From NCBI GenBank assembly GCA_025846845.1, contig JAOYTL010000003.1:310001-374000 (forward strand): 64,000 nucleotides of DNA. The letters are read 5' to 3'. Positions within the stretch are counted from its first letter, which is position 1; every line of letters starts with the position of its first letter. The position numbers and the translations under genes are program-made. The notes under the pieces were generated by a model. The model did not search any database. It had not been told where the DNA came from and was given only the letters and a program-made list of their open reading frames with translations. This document shows, in pieces, positions 39,852 through 47,952 of the stretch. The stretch is from Alloboseaceae bacterium BT-24-1. GTDB lineage: Bacteria; Pseudomonadota; Alphaproteobacteria; Rhizobiales; Beijerinckiaceae.

Positions 39852-41092
39852 GCCGCAGCGTTCTCGTCCTTGGCGCCGGCATGGTCGGCGTCTCCTGCGC
39901 GCTCGCGCTGCAGAAGCGTGGGCTCAAGGTGACGCTGATCGACCGGCGCGAGCCCGGCCGCGAGACCTCCTATGGCAATGCCGGCGTGATCAGCCGCTCC
40001 TCGATCATGCCGCTCAACAATCCCGGCCTGTGGAAGAACCTGCCGAAATACCTCGGCAACCGGCATGCGGCGGTGCGCTATCGGCTCGGTCATCTCCTGG
40101 CCAATCCCGGCTGGATCCTCGGCTTCCTCAATGAGGCCAGGCCGAACCGGCTTAGCCACCGCGTTGCCGCGCTGCAAAGCCTGACTGCGCCCGCCTTGCC
40201 GCTGCACAAGCGCCTGATGACCGAAGCCGGCATCGCCTGGCGCCTGCGCGATACCGGCTTCCTCGAACTCTGGCGCAGCGAAGCTGGCTTGGCGGCAGCC
40301 GAAGCACGGCGGACCTTCCTCGAGGATCATGGCGTGCGCGTCGAGGCGCTCGACCGCCAGGCGCTTTCGGCGCTGGAGCCGAGCCTCAACCCGATCTTCT
40401 CGGCGGCCCTGTTGCACAAGGACAGCGCCTCGGTCGATTGGCCGGGTGCCGTGGTCGAGGCCTATGCGGCATTGTTCGCCGCGCGCGGCGGCACGGTCCT
40501 GCGCGATGAGGTCACCGGCCTGGCGAAGCAGGGCGATGGCTGGCGCGCCACCGGCAAGGACACGCAGCACGAGGCCGATCTCGCTGTCGTCGCGCTCGGC
40601 CCCTGGAGCGCCGACCTGCTCCGGCCGCTCGGGCTCAAGGTCCCGCTCAATGTCGAGCGCGGCTATCACCGCCACTACAAGCCGGCGCAGGGGCGCTTCC
40701 TCAATCGGCCGATCTACGACGTCGAAGCCGCCTATATGCTGGCGCCGATGGAGCTCGGCCTGCGCCTGACCAGCGGCGTCGAGCTCGCCCATCGCGATGC
40801 GCCCGACGACCACGCCCAGATCGACCAGGTGCTGCCGCGGGCCCGCGAGGCCTTTCCGCTGACCGAACCGGCTGAGGAGACGACATGGCGCGGCTCGCGC
40901 CCGACCTTGCCGGATTCGCTGCCGATGATCGGAGAGGCGCCGCGCCATCCCGGCCTCTGGCTCGCCTTCGGCAACCAGCATATCGGCTTCTCGACCGGGC
41001 CCGTGACGGGGGAAATCCTCGCCGCGATGGTGTGCGGCGAACAGGCTCCGGCCGACCCGGCGCCTTTCGCGCCGGGTCGCTATCTGTCCTAA
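39848..41092 (+). CDS. FAD-dependent oxidoreductase (DadA/DAO family)
   Basis: The 414-residue protein starts at a GTG within the GTGA overlap. It has the N-terminal FAD dinucleotide fold (VLVLGAGMVGVSCALALQKRGLKVTLIDRR) and the C-terminal DAO end (TWRGSRPTLPDSLPMIGEAP, LAFGNQHIGFSTGPVTGEILA). It resembles DadA, which oxidises D-amino acids and passes electrons to the quinone pool. Coupling to an amidotransferase is unusual and suggests a defined substrate, such as a gamma-glutamyl or other amidated amine. The specific substrate is unknown. Confidence 0.9.
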   Translation: MSRSVLVLGAGMVGVSCALALQKRGLKVTLIDRREPGRETSYGNAGVISRSSIMPLNNPGLWKNLPKYLGNRHAAVRYRLGHLLANPGWILGFLNEARPNRLSHRVAALQSLTAPALPLHKRLMTEAGIAWRLRDTGFLELWRSEAGLAAAEARRTFLEDHGVRVEALDRQALSALEPSLNPIFSAALLHKDSASVDWPGAVVEAYAALFAARGGTVLRDEVTGLAKQGDGWRATGKDTQHEADLAVVALGPWSADLLRPLGLKVPLNVERGYHRHYKPAQGRFLNRPIYDVEAAYMLAPMELGLRLTSGVELAHRDAPDDHAQIDQVLPRAREAFPLTEPAEETTWRGSRPTLPDSLPMIGEAPRHPGLWLAFGNQHIGFSTGPVTGEILAAMVCGEQAPADPAPFAPGRYLS

Positions 41093-41095
41093 GCA

Positions 41096-42517
41096 TCATA
41101 CCGGCGCGGTCGGCCGCGCCGGATCGCTGGTGACATTTCTCGCCACGCTGTCACCGAGGCCGGACCAGTTGACCCTGGCTGTCGCGAGCATCAGCGTCGC
41201 CAGCGCGACGAAGGCGCCGATCGCCCCGGCGAGCAGGGCGAAATCCTCGGATTTCAGCAGCGCATAGACCAGCCCGTAGCCGGTGGCGAGGATCAGCCCG
41301 AGCACGGCCCCGCGCGCAAAACTACGCAGGAAGAGGCCGATATAGAGCGCGATCAGCGCCGTCGTCGCAGCCGCTGCCGTAAGGTAGGCGGTCAGGAAGC
41401 CGAGATGCTCCGCAAGCGACAGCAGGAGCACATAGAACAGCACCAGCGCGAAGCCGACGAGCGTGTACTGGACGGCATGGAGGTTGCCACGCGCCACCAG
41501 TTCCAGCCCGAATACGGCAAGGAAGACCGCGCCGACGAACAGGATACCGTATTTGATGGCGCGATCGACCAGCTGGTAGAGATCGACCGGCTGGTAGAAG
41601 CGGGCGCCGACGCCGCCATTGAGGAAGGTCGCATCGGTGCGCCGGTTGTCATGGCTGAAGGCCAGCGGCAGGTTGCGCGCCAGATGCGAGACCCGCCAGG
41701 AGGCCGAGAAGCCGTTCGCATCGATCACCCGGTCATCCGGCAGATGCGCGCCGGAGAAGCTCGGATGCTCCCAGTTCGAGCTCATCCGGATCGCGCTGTT
41801 CTTGGCCAATGGCACGATCGACAGGCTGCGCGAGCCGTTGAGATCGAGCCCGATCGAAACCGAAAGCGGCTTGGTCAGGTCGACATCGCGCAAGGCGGCA
41901 TGGATGCCGCTGCCCTCTCGGATGCCGGCGCCGAAGGTGGGCTCGAACTCGATTGCCGCGCCGTCGCGAACTTGCGCCGTGGCGCGGTTCTTCAGGCCGC
42001 GGACATCGGCAACGCCGACGGCGAGCACGGCCTCGTTCCAGAGCGGCTGCACCGCCTCCGAAGTGATCGCCTTGAAATCGGGCGGCAGGAAGCGGGCGTT
42101 GAGTGCGACCTTGCCGCGATAGACCGGGACATCGAAGATCGAGCGCCGCCGGATTTCGGTCTGTGCTTCCGAACTCGCCTGGAGGTCGTCGGCCAGGAAG
42201 ACCGCGACCTCGCGCGTCGGCGCGGCATTGGCGATCTTGGCCGGCACCAGATACGGCACCAGCAGGGCCGGGCCGCCGACGATCTGCTCGCGGCCCCAGG
42301 CCTCGCCGATCTCGCGGGCGGCCTGACTGGCGGTGGCCGAGCGCTCGCTGCGCAGCCCGGAGACGAACATCAGCGGGATCAGCAACAGCAGCGCCAGGAA
42401 GCCGATGACGAAGAATTTCAGGCCCGGGCTGCGCCCGAACCGCCTCGGGTTGATGCCTGCCGGAAAGGCCGGAGGTTCAGGCTTGCTCTCGTTCGGTTGC
42501 TCTTGCTCTTGCGACAT
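41096..42517 (-). CDS. creD: Cell envelope integrity protein CreD
   Basis: The 473-residue inner-membrane protein has a single membrane helix near the start (LKFFVIGFLALLLLIPLMFVSGL) followed by RSERSATASQAAREIGEAWGREQIVGGPALLVPY, a large periplasmic part, and about six helices in the C-terminal third starting at VDRAIKYGILFVGAVFLAVFGLELVARGNLHAVQY. This is the standard CreD architecture. CreD maintains the envelope and its overproduction gives colicin resistance in E. coli. The creBC two-component genes are not nearby. It converges on the DadA-like gene with 3 bases between. Confidence 0.93.
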   Translation of the reverse strand: MSQEQEQPNESKPEPPAFPAGINPRRFGRSPGLKFFVIGFLALLLLIPLMFVSGLRSERSATASQAAREIGEAWGREQIVGGPALLVPYLVPAKIANAAPTREVAVFLADDLQASSEAQTEIRRRSIFDVPVYRGKVALNARFLPPDFKAITSEAVQPLWNEAVLAVGVADVRGLKNRATAQVRDGAAIEFEPTFGAGIREGSGIHAALRDVDLTKPLSVSIGLDLNGSRSLSIVPLAKNSAIRMSSNWEHPSFSGAHLPDDRVIDANGFSASWRVSHLARNLPLAFSHDNRRTDATFLNGGVGARFYQPVDLYQLVDRAIKYGILFVGAVFLAVFGLELVARGNLHAVQYTLVGFALVLFYVLLLSLAEHLGFLTAYLTAAAATTALIALYIGLFLRSFARGAVLGLILATGYGLVYALLKSEDFALLAGAIGAFVALATLMLATARVNWSGLGDSVARNVTSDPARPTAPV

Positions 42518-42653
42518 GATTCGCCCTCATGCAGTGACTTAGCGTCACCAGGAGAGCGCGGCGTCTTGTCGCGGGCGTGATCGATTGAGGGCTGAAACCA
42601 GCGGAATGGAAGGCGGAATTGGGGTGAGGATTCGGGCCTCGCCGGAGCCCCGG

Positions 42654-42761
42654 CGTCATTTTCGGGCGAAGCGAAGCGCAGACCCGAGAATCTCATGACA
42701 AGAGGGCGCCGACTTGAAGCTCATTCGGCCTGAGATGCTCGGGTCAAGCCCGAGCATGACG
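42654..42761. repeat. Palindromic intergenic repeat, copy R6
   Basis: It begins CGTCATTTTCGGGCG and ends GGGTCAAGCCCGAGCATGACG. The right hairpin is GCTCGGG/CCCGAGC with TCAAG between, the left one TCGGG/CCCGA. Outer ends GTCAT and ATGAC as in other copies. It lies downstream of sdhB, between sdhB and creD, both on the minus strand. Confidence 0.8.
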
Positions 42762-42771
42762 CGCTGCACGC

Positions 42772-43557
42772 TCAGACCTGCCTCGCCACCATCATCTTCT
42801 TCACTTCCGCGATCGCCTTGGCCGGGTTGAGGCCCTTCGGGCAGGCATTGGCGCAGTTCATGATGGTGTGGCAGCGATAGAGCCGGAACGGGTCCTCAAG
42901 ATCGTCGAGGCGCTCGCCGGTGGCCTCATCACGGCTGTCGATCAGCCAGCGATAGGCCTGCAGCAGCGCGGCCGGGCCGAGATAGCGATCGCCGTTCCAC
43001 CAATAGCTCGGGCAGGAGGTCGAGCAGCAGGCGCACAGGATGCACTCATAGAGCCCGTCGAGCTTCTCGCGGTCGTCCTTGGCCTGCTTCCATTCCTTTT
43101 CGGGCGCCGGCGTCGTCGTCTTGAGCCAGGGCTCGATCGAAGCGTGCTGGGCGTAGAAGCGGGTCAGGTCGGGGACGAGGTCCTTGACCACCGGCATGTG
43201 CGGCAGCGGGTAGATCGCGACCTTGCCCTTGGCCCCGCATTCGTCGATGCCGGTGGTGCAGGCGAGCCCGTTCTTGCCGTCCATGTTCATGGCGCAGGAG
43301 CCGCAGATGCCCTCGCGGCAGGAGCGCCGGAAGGTCAGCGTCGGATCGACCTTGTTCTTGATCCAGATCAGCGCGTCGAGCACCATCGGCCCGCAGTCGT
43401 CGCGGTCGACATAATAGGTGTCGGTGCGCGGATTGGCGGTGTCGTCGGGATTCCAGCGATAGATCTTGAACTCGGTGACCTTATTGGCACCGGCCGGCTT
43501 CGGCCAGGCCTTGCCTTCGGTCAGACGGGAGTTCTGCGGGAGATTGAATTCGGCCAT
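42772..43557 (-). CDS. sdhB: Succinate dehydrogenase iron-sulfur subunit
   Basis: The 261-residue protein has the three cluster motifs: the [2Fe-2S] set SCREGICGSCAMNMDGKNGLAC, the first set of the [4Fe-4S] and [3Fe-4S] clusters CILCACCSTSCPSYWW and the second CHTIMNCANACPKGLNP. It carries electrons from SdhA to quinone at the SdhC/D interface. Unusually, a small membrane-protein gene of 96 codons lies between sdhA and this gene, with only 2 bases before sdhB. Confidence 0.97.
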   Translation of the reverse strand: MAEFNLPQNSRLTEGKAWPKPAGANKVTEFKIYRWNPDDTANPRTDTYYVDRDDCGPMVLDALIWIKNKVDPTLTFRRSCREGICGSCAMNMDGKNGLACTTGIDECGAKGKVAIYPLPHMPVVKDLVPDLTRFYAQHASIEPWLKTTTPAPEKEWKQAKDDREKLDGLYECILCACCSTSCPSYWWNGDRYLGPAALLQAYRWLIDSRDEATGERLDDLEDPFRLYRCHTIMNCANACPKGLNPAKAIAEVKKMMVARQV

Positions 43558-43559
43558 CT

Positions 43560-43850
43560 CTACTTTACCTCACCGAGGATCTGCTTGGCGCGTCGCCAAT
43601 TGGCATGACCCGTCAACATTCCGGCAGACCACCCACCCAGAAAACCAACTGCGCCTAGAGCAATCATCATCATCCCACGAGCGGCTTGCGGCCCTGCAGC
43701 CTCAAGCGGATCAAGAGGCCACAACGAGTGCATCACCGCCCCAAGGCCGTACCCAAATGCCATTGCGCCTATGGCGCCGAGCAGTGCCGATACGAGGAGG
43801 GTCAAGATAACCGCTCCTCCCAACAGGCCGATGCGTCGGGCAGCGTGCAC
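43560..43850 (-). CDS. Small two-helix membrane protein inside the sdh operon
   Basis: The 96-residue protein is not recognised. It has two long hydrophobic segments (GLLGGAVILTLLVSALLGAIGAMAFGYGLGAV and MMMIALGAVGFLGGWSAGMLTG), the second Gly-rich, and a basic C-terminus (HANWRRAKQILGEVK). The GTG start at 43850 has AGGGG 6 bases upstream and begins 14 bases after the sdhA stop; an ATG at 43937 would overlap sdhA strongly. It ends 2 bases before sdhB, so it is certainly co-transcribed. A role in complex II assembly is possible but unproven. Confidence 0.75.
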   Translation of the reverse strand: MHAARRIGLLGGAVILTLLVSALLGAIGAMAFGYGLGAVMHSLWPLDPLEAAGPQAARGMMMIALGAVGFLGGWSAGMLTGHANWRRAKQILGEVK

Positions 43851-43863
43851 CTCAATCCCCTGC

Positions 43864-45696
43864 TCAGTACACCCGCGCCTTCGGCTTGATGTATTCGATG
43901 TCGTTCGAGAGCGTGTAGGTGTGCACCGGACGGTCATCGAGCGCGATCGTGCGCTTCTCGTCGTCGATCCAGGCGAGCGTGTGCTTCATCCAGTCCTTGT
44001 CGTCGCGGTCCGGATAGTCCTCGCGGGCATGGGCGCCGCGGCTCTCCGGACGCTGCAGCGCCGAGTCCATGGTCACCACAGCCTGGGTGATCAGGTTGTC
44101 GAATTCCAGCGTCTCGATCAGGTCGGAATTCCAGATCAGCGAGCGATCCGTCGTGCCGATGTCGGTGATGCCGCCCCAGACCTCGTGGATCAGCTTGTGG
44201 CCTTCTTCCAGCGTCTCGCCGGTGCGGTAGACCGCGCAGTTGTCCTGCATGATCCGCTGCATCTTGTCGCGCAGCACCGCGGTCGGCGTGCCGCCCTTGG
44301 CGTTGCGGTACTTGTCGAGGCGGGTGAGCGACAGATCGGCCGAATTCGCCGGCAGCTCCGGCTGCTTCTCGCCGGCCTTGACCGTCTCGGCGCAGCGCAG
44401 GCCCGCAGCACGGCCGAAGACGACGAGGTCGATCAGCGAGTTCGAGCCGAGGCGGTTGGCGCCGTGGACGGAGACGCAGGCAGCTTCGCCGATCGCCATC
44501 AGGCCCGGAACGACCCGGTCCGGATCGCCATCGACCTTGGTCAGAACCTCGCCGTGGAAGTTCGTCGGGATGCCGCCCATGTTGTAGTGCACCGTCGGGA
44601 TCACCGGGATCGGCTCGCGGGTGACGTCGACGCCGGCGAAGATCTTGGCGCTCTCGGAGATTCCGGGCAGGCGCTCGTGCAGGATCTTCGGGTCGAGATG
44701 GTCAAGATGCAGGTAGATGTGGTCCTTGTCCTTGCCGACGCCGCGGCCGGCCCGGATCTCCATCGTCATCGAGCGTGAGACGACGTCGCGCGAGGCGAGG
44801 TCCTTGGCTGATGGCGCATAGCGCTCCATGAAGCGCTCGCCCTCGGAATTGGTGAGATAGCCGCCCTCGCCGCGTGCGCCCTCGGTAATCAGGCAGCCGG
44901 AGCCGTAGATGCCGGTCGGGTGGAACTGCACGAACTCCATGTCCTGCATCGGCAGGCCGGCGCGCAGCACCATGCCGCCGCCGTCGCCGGTGCAGGTATG
45001 GGCCGAGGTCGCCGAGAAATAGGCGCGGCCATAGCCGCCGGTCGCCAGGATGGTCTGCTGCGAGCGGAAGCGGTGCAGCGTGCCGTCATCGAGCTTGAGC
45101 GCGAGCACGCCGCGGCAATGGCCGTCCTCGTCCATGATCAGGTCGATGGCGAAGTACTCGATGAAGAACTCGGTATTGTAGCGCAGCGCCTGGCCGTAGA
45201 GCGTGTGCAGCATGGCGTGGCCGGTGCGGTCGGCGGCGGCGCAGGTGCGCTGGGCCGGCGGGCCGTTGCCGAAATCGGTGGTCATGCCGCCGAAGGGGCG
45301 CTGGTAGATCTTGCCGCTCTCGGTGCGCGAGAACGGCACGCCCCAGTGCTCGAGCTCGTAGACGGCCGCCGGCGCATTGCGCACGAGGTATTCGATCGCA
45401 TCCTGGTCGCCGAGCCAGTCCGACCCCTTGACGGTGTCGTACATGTGCCACTGCCAGGTGTCCTTGCCCATGTTGCCGAGCGAGGCGGCGACGCCGCCCT
45501 GGGCTGCGACCGTGTGCGAGCGGGTCGGGAAGACCTTGCTGATGCAGGCGGTGCGCAGGCCGGCCTGCGAGCAGCCGACCGTGGCGCGAAGCCCGGCGCC
45601 GCCAGCGCCGACGACGACGACGTCGAAGGTGTGGTCGGTGATGGCGTAGGCCTGGCCGGTATAGGCCGGAGTGGCGCGGGCGCGGGTGATCGCCAT
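43864..45696 (-). CDS. sdhA: Succinate dehydrogenase flavoprotein subunit
   Basis: The 610-residue protein oxidises succinate to fumarate. It has the FAD fold (DVVVVGAGGAGLRATVGCSQAG), the FAD-linking His61 in RSHTVAAQGGVAASLGN, and the catalytic region GCLITEGARGEGGYLTNSEGERFMERY followed by RSMTMEIRAGRGVGKDKDHIYL. The C-terminus DRPVHTYTLSNDIEYIKPKARVY is the usual one. It lies 3 bases downstream of sdhD. Confidence 0.98.
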   Translation of the reverse strand: MAITRARATPAYTGQAYAITDHTFDVVVVGAGGAGLRATVGCSQAGLRTACISKVFPTRSHTVAAQGGVAASLGNMGKDTWQWHMYDTVKGSDWLGDQDAIEYLVRNAPAAVYELEHWGVPFSRTESGKIYQRPFGGMTTDFGNGPPAQRTCAAADRTGHAMLHTLYGQALRYNTEFFIEYFAIDLIMDEDGHCRGVLALKLDDGTLHRFRSQQTILATGGYGRAYFSATSAHTCTGDGGGMVLRAGLPMQDMEFVQFHPTGIYGSGCLITEGARGEGGYLTNSEGERFMERYAPSAKDLASRDVVSRSMTMEIRAGRGVGKDKDHIYLHLDHLDPKILHERLPGISESAKIFAGVDVTREPIPVIPTVHYNMGGIPTNFHGEVLTKVDGDPDRVVPGLMAIGEAACVSVHGANRLGSNSLIDLVVFGRAAGLRCAETVKAGEKQPELPANSADLSLTRLDKYRNAKGGTPTAVLRDKMQRIMQDNCAVYRTGETLEEGHKLIHEVWGGITDIGTTDRSLIWNSDLIETLEFDNLITQAVVTMDSALQRPESRGAHAREDYPDRDDKDWMKHTLAWIDDEKRTIALDDRPVHTYTLSNDIEYIKPKARVY

Positions 45697-45699
45697 GGA

Positions 45700-46092
45700 T
45701 CAGCCTCCGAACGAGATCTTCAGGAGCGCGAAGGCGCAGGCGGCGCCGACGGCGATCGCAAAGAAGGTATTGGCCATCACGGCGAGGATCTTCAGCACCT
45801 CGTGCTGGACATAGTCCTCGATGATGACCTGCATGCCCAGGCGCATATGGACGGCACCGGAGACGGTGAAGAGCAGCATCAGGATCGCGACGATCGGGTT
45901 CGACAGCCTCGCGACGGCGGCTGCATGGGGCTTGCCGATCAGCGAGATGACGATGCACAGGAAGGCGAGCGTCAGGGCGACGTTGGCGACGGCGGTGACG
46001 CGCTGCAGCCAGAAATGGCCGGTGCCGGACTTGGCCGAGCCGAGGCCGCGAACGCGGCCGAGCGGAGTGCGCATCGAGGAGTTGGAGAGCAT
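45700..46092 (-). CDS. sdhD: Succinate dehydrogenase membrane anchor subunit
   Basis: The 130-residue protein has three membrane helices and the SdhD features TPLGRVRGLGSAKSGTGHFWLQRVTAVANVAL and HMRLGMQVIIEDYVQHE, where the His and Asp/Tyr form the heme and quinone site. The start at 46092 has GAGGAC upstream; a second ATG at 46074 is possible. It lies between sdhC and sdhA with short gaps. Confidence 0.94.
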   Translation of the reverse strand: MLSNSSMRTPLGRVRGLGSAKSGTGHFWLQRVTAVANVALTLAFLCIVISLIGKPHAAAVARLSNPIVAILMLLFTVSGAVHMRLGMQVIIEDYVQHEVLKILAVMANTFFAIAVGAACAFALLKISFGG

Positions 46093-46103
46093 CGGCTTTG
46101 TCC

Positions 46104-46496
46104 TCAACGCGTCAGGGCGATGAGCCAGACCAGCAGGGTCAGCCCGCCGGAGACCACGACGCTGTATTTCGCCAGGTTCATCCGGGTCTGCGGCTCGTAG
46201 CCATGGCCGAGGTCCCAGACGAAATGCCGGAGACCACCGACCATGTGGTGCAGCAGCACGAAGGTGTAGCCGAACAGTACGAGCTTGCCGAGGATGGAGC
46301 CAGCGATCCATTGCGCAGTGCCATAGGCGGCGGGGCCGGAAGCGGCCGCAATGAGCCAGAGCGCGATCAGCAGCGTGCCGCCATAGAGGGCCGTGCCGGT
46401 GACGCGGTGGGCGATCGACATCGCCATGGTCCAGGACCAGCGATAGATCTGCAGATGCGGGGAAAGCGGGCGCGCCGCCGGTCTGGACTCGGCCAA
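46104..46496 (-). CDS. sdhC: Succinate dehydrogenase cytochrome b556 subunit
   Basis: The 130-residue protein starts MAESRPAARPLSPHLQIYRW and has the family signature SIAHRVTGTALYGG with the quinone-site Ser and Arg, and the heme ligand region VLLHHMVGGLRHFVWDLGHG. Three membrane helices. It is first in the sdhC-D-A-(small protein)-B operon. Confidence 0.95.
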   Translation of the reverse strand: MAESRPAARPLSPHLQIYRWSWTMAMSIAHRVTGTALYGGTLLIALWLIAAASGPAAYGTAQWIAGSILGKLVLFGYTFVLLHHMVGGLRHFVWDLGHGYEPQTRMNLAKYSVVVSGGLTLLVWLIALTR

Positions 46497-46742
46497 GTTA
46501 AGAACTCCCGACCCTTCAAGCTCAAGCGAAGATCGCTTGGTATCGTTCTAGAGTGAATGGCTGTCTAACGAAACCATTCTCCTGCTGCAATGCGGCAAGA
46601 GAAAGTGCGGTTACAGAATTAGGAATCTGTAACTTTACCTGATCCCCGCGCCTTTGCGGCCCGCCGGCGAAAACCGCCTAAAGCCGGACAAGCGCTGCTC
46701 GCCACCTTCCTCAGGACCGATCGCAGAGGGCGAGGATCATCC

Positions 46743-47573
46743 ATGAAACTGGGCATGAGCCTTCCACAATCCGACGCCGAACTGAACACCGACACGTGCG
46801 ATCCCTTCAACAATGCCGAGCTGACGCTCAAGCTCGGCTTCCGGCAGGTCAATCCAGCTGCAGGGGCCGCCGAAGGCACCTATCACGACTATGGCCGCGC
46901 CACCGCGCCAAACCGCAAGATCGTCAAATGGACGGTTGGCAGCTGGAATTTGTGGCGGAAGAACTTCGTCGATACCGCGGCCCGCTTCTGGAACGGCAAA
47001 TTCTGGCTGTCCAACAACTTTCCGGTCTACGAGATCGAGAAGAACGGGATCAAATACCGACCCAACATCTGGTGCCTGTTCAAGATCGAGGATCGCGACA
47101 TCGCGCTCGGCGGCCACCATCATGTCATCGATGTCGTCCGCCTGCACAAGAGCGAGACCTGGTTCGGCTCGCATTCCAAGCTTTATGACAGCCTCGACAC
47201 CAACTCGGTGCAGAAGGACACCGACAGCAAGGGCAAGGCGATCATGCAGCGCGCTCATGTCCACGAGGTCGGCCACCTGCTCGGGCTGGGCCATGTCGAC
47301 ATCGGCAAGGCGCATTGCCCGCCAGGCGGCGATACCAACGCCTCGAATTGCTACGGCGTCGCCGATGTCGACAAGTATTCCGTCATGGGCCAGGGCATGC
47401 AGCTACGCCTGAGCCACGCCATGCCCTGGCGCAAGGCGATGGTCGCGCTCTCCGGCAAGGGCAACGCGCTGACGGCCACCGACTGGGAAGCCAAGACACA
47501 GCGCATCTATCCGCGCATTCCCGCCGAGGTCGCCAGCAACGCCATGCTCACGCATCGGCCCTTGCGCAAGTAA
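46743..47573 (+). CDS. Metzincin-like zinc metalloprotease domain protein
   Basis: The 276-residue protein contains HEVGHLLGLGH at 174-184, the long zinc motif HExxHxxGxxH of metzincins (His174, His178, His184, Glu175). A Met-turn candidate follows at 215 (KYSVMGQGM). I see no signal peptide, so secretion would need another route. N-terminal residues 1-130 are rich in aromatic residues (KWTVGSWNLWRKNF, ARFWNGKFWLSNNF) and belong to no family I recognise. A small secreted protein gene follows after 25 bases and may encode a partner. Matrixin-like is the nearest label. Confidence 0.8.
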   Translation: MKLGMSLPQSDAELNTDTCDPFNNAELTLKLGFRQVNPAAGAAEGTYHDYGRATAPNRKIVKWTVGSWNLWRKNFVDTAARFWNGKFWLSNNFPVYEIEKNGIKYRPNIWCLFKIEDRDIALGGHHHVIDVVRLHKSETWFGSHSKLYDSLDTNSVQKDTDSKGKAIMQRAHVHEVGHLLGLGHVDIGKAHCPPGGDTNASNCYGVADVDKYSVMGQGMQLRLSHAMPWRKAMVALSGKGNALTATDWEAKTQRIYPRIPAEVASNAMLTHRPLRK

Positions 47574-47598
47574 GCTTACTCAACCCGGCTGGACCGCC

Positions 47599-47937
47599 AT
47601 GCCACGCACCACCTCACGAAACCTTTCGATGCTCATTCTCGTTCTGAGCGGAATGGCCGGCCTGCTCGGCCCCGCCCACGCCACAGGAAAGCGCTGCCAG
47701 ATGAACGCGATCGAACGCTCCAAATGCATCATCGAGGCGATCCTCGCCGATATCGGCCGCACCTATAAGCAGGTCGGCGGCGGCGGTATCAGCGCGATCA
47801 AGCAGAACTCGACGACGTCCTTCACCGTCTCGATCTCGCAGGAGGAGCGCATCGACCTCCTGACCTACGAGGCGACGGTCGACGGCAAGGGCAAGGTCAG
47901 CGTCAAAAAGACGGGCGAAGGCACAAAGTCACCCTGA
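47599..47937 (+). CDS. Small exported hypothetical protein next to the metzincin gene
   Basis: The 112-residue protein has a signal peptide (LSMLILVLSGMAGLLGPAHATG) and a short mature part with two cysteines (GKRCQMNAIERSKCIIEAIL) and a C-terminal beta-like section (TTSFTVSISQEERIDLLTYEATVDGKGKVSV). I do not recognise a family. The 25-base gap after the metalloprotease gene implies an operon; an inhibitor, chaperone or substrate role is conceivable but not shown. Confidence 0.7.
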   Translation: MPRTTSRNLSMLILVLSGMAGLLGPAHATGKRCQMNAIERSKCIIEAILADIGRTYKQVGGGGISAIKQNSTTSFTVSISQEERIDLLTYEATVDGKGKVSVKKTGEGTKSP

Positions 47938-47952
47938 CACCGCCGCGCGAGG

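Noticed and set aside
46743..47937. Defence or toxin-antitoxin system at the metzincin and small protein genes
   Set aside because: The second protein is exported and neither resembles a known toxin, antitoxin or defence effector; context is housekeeping.
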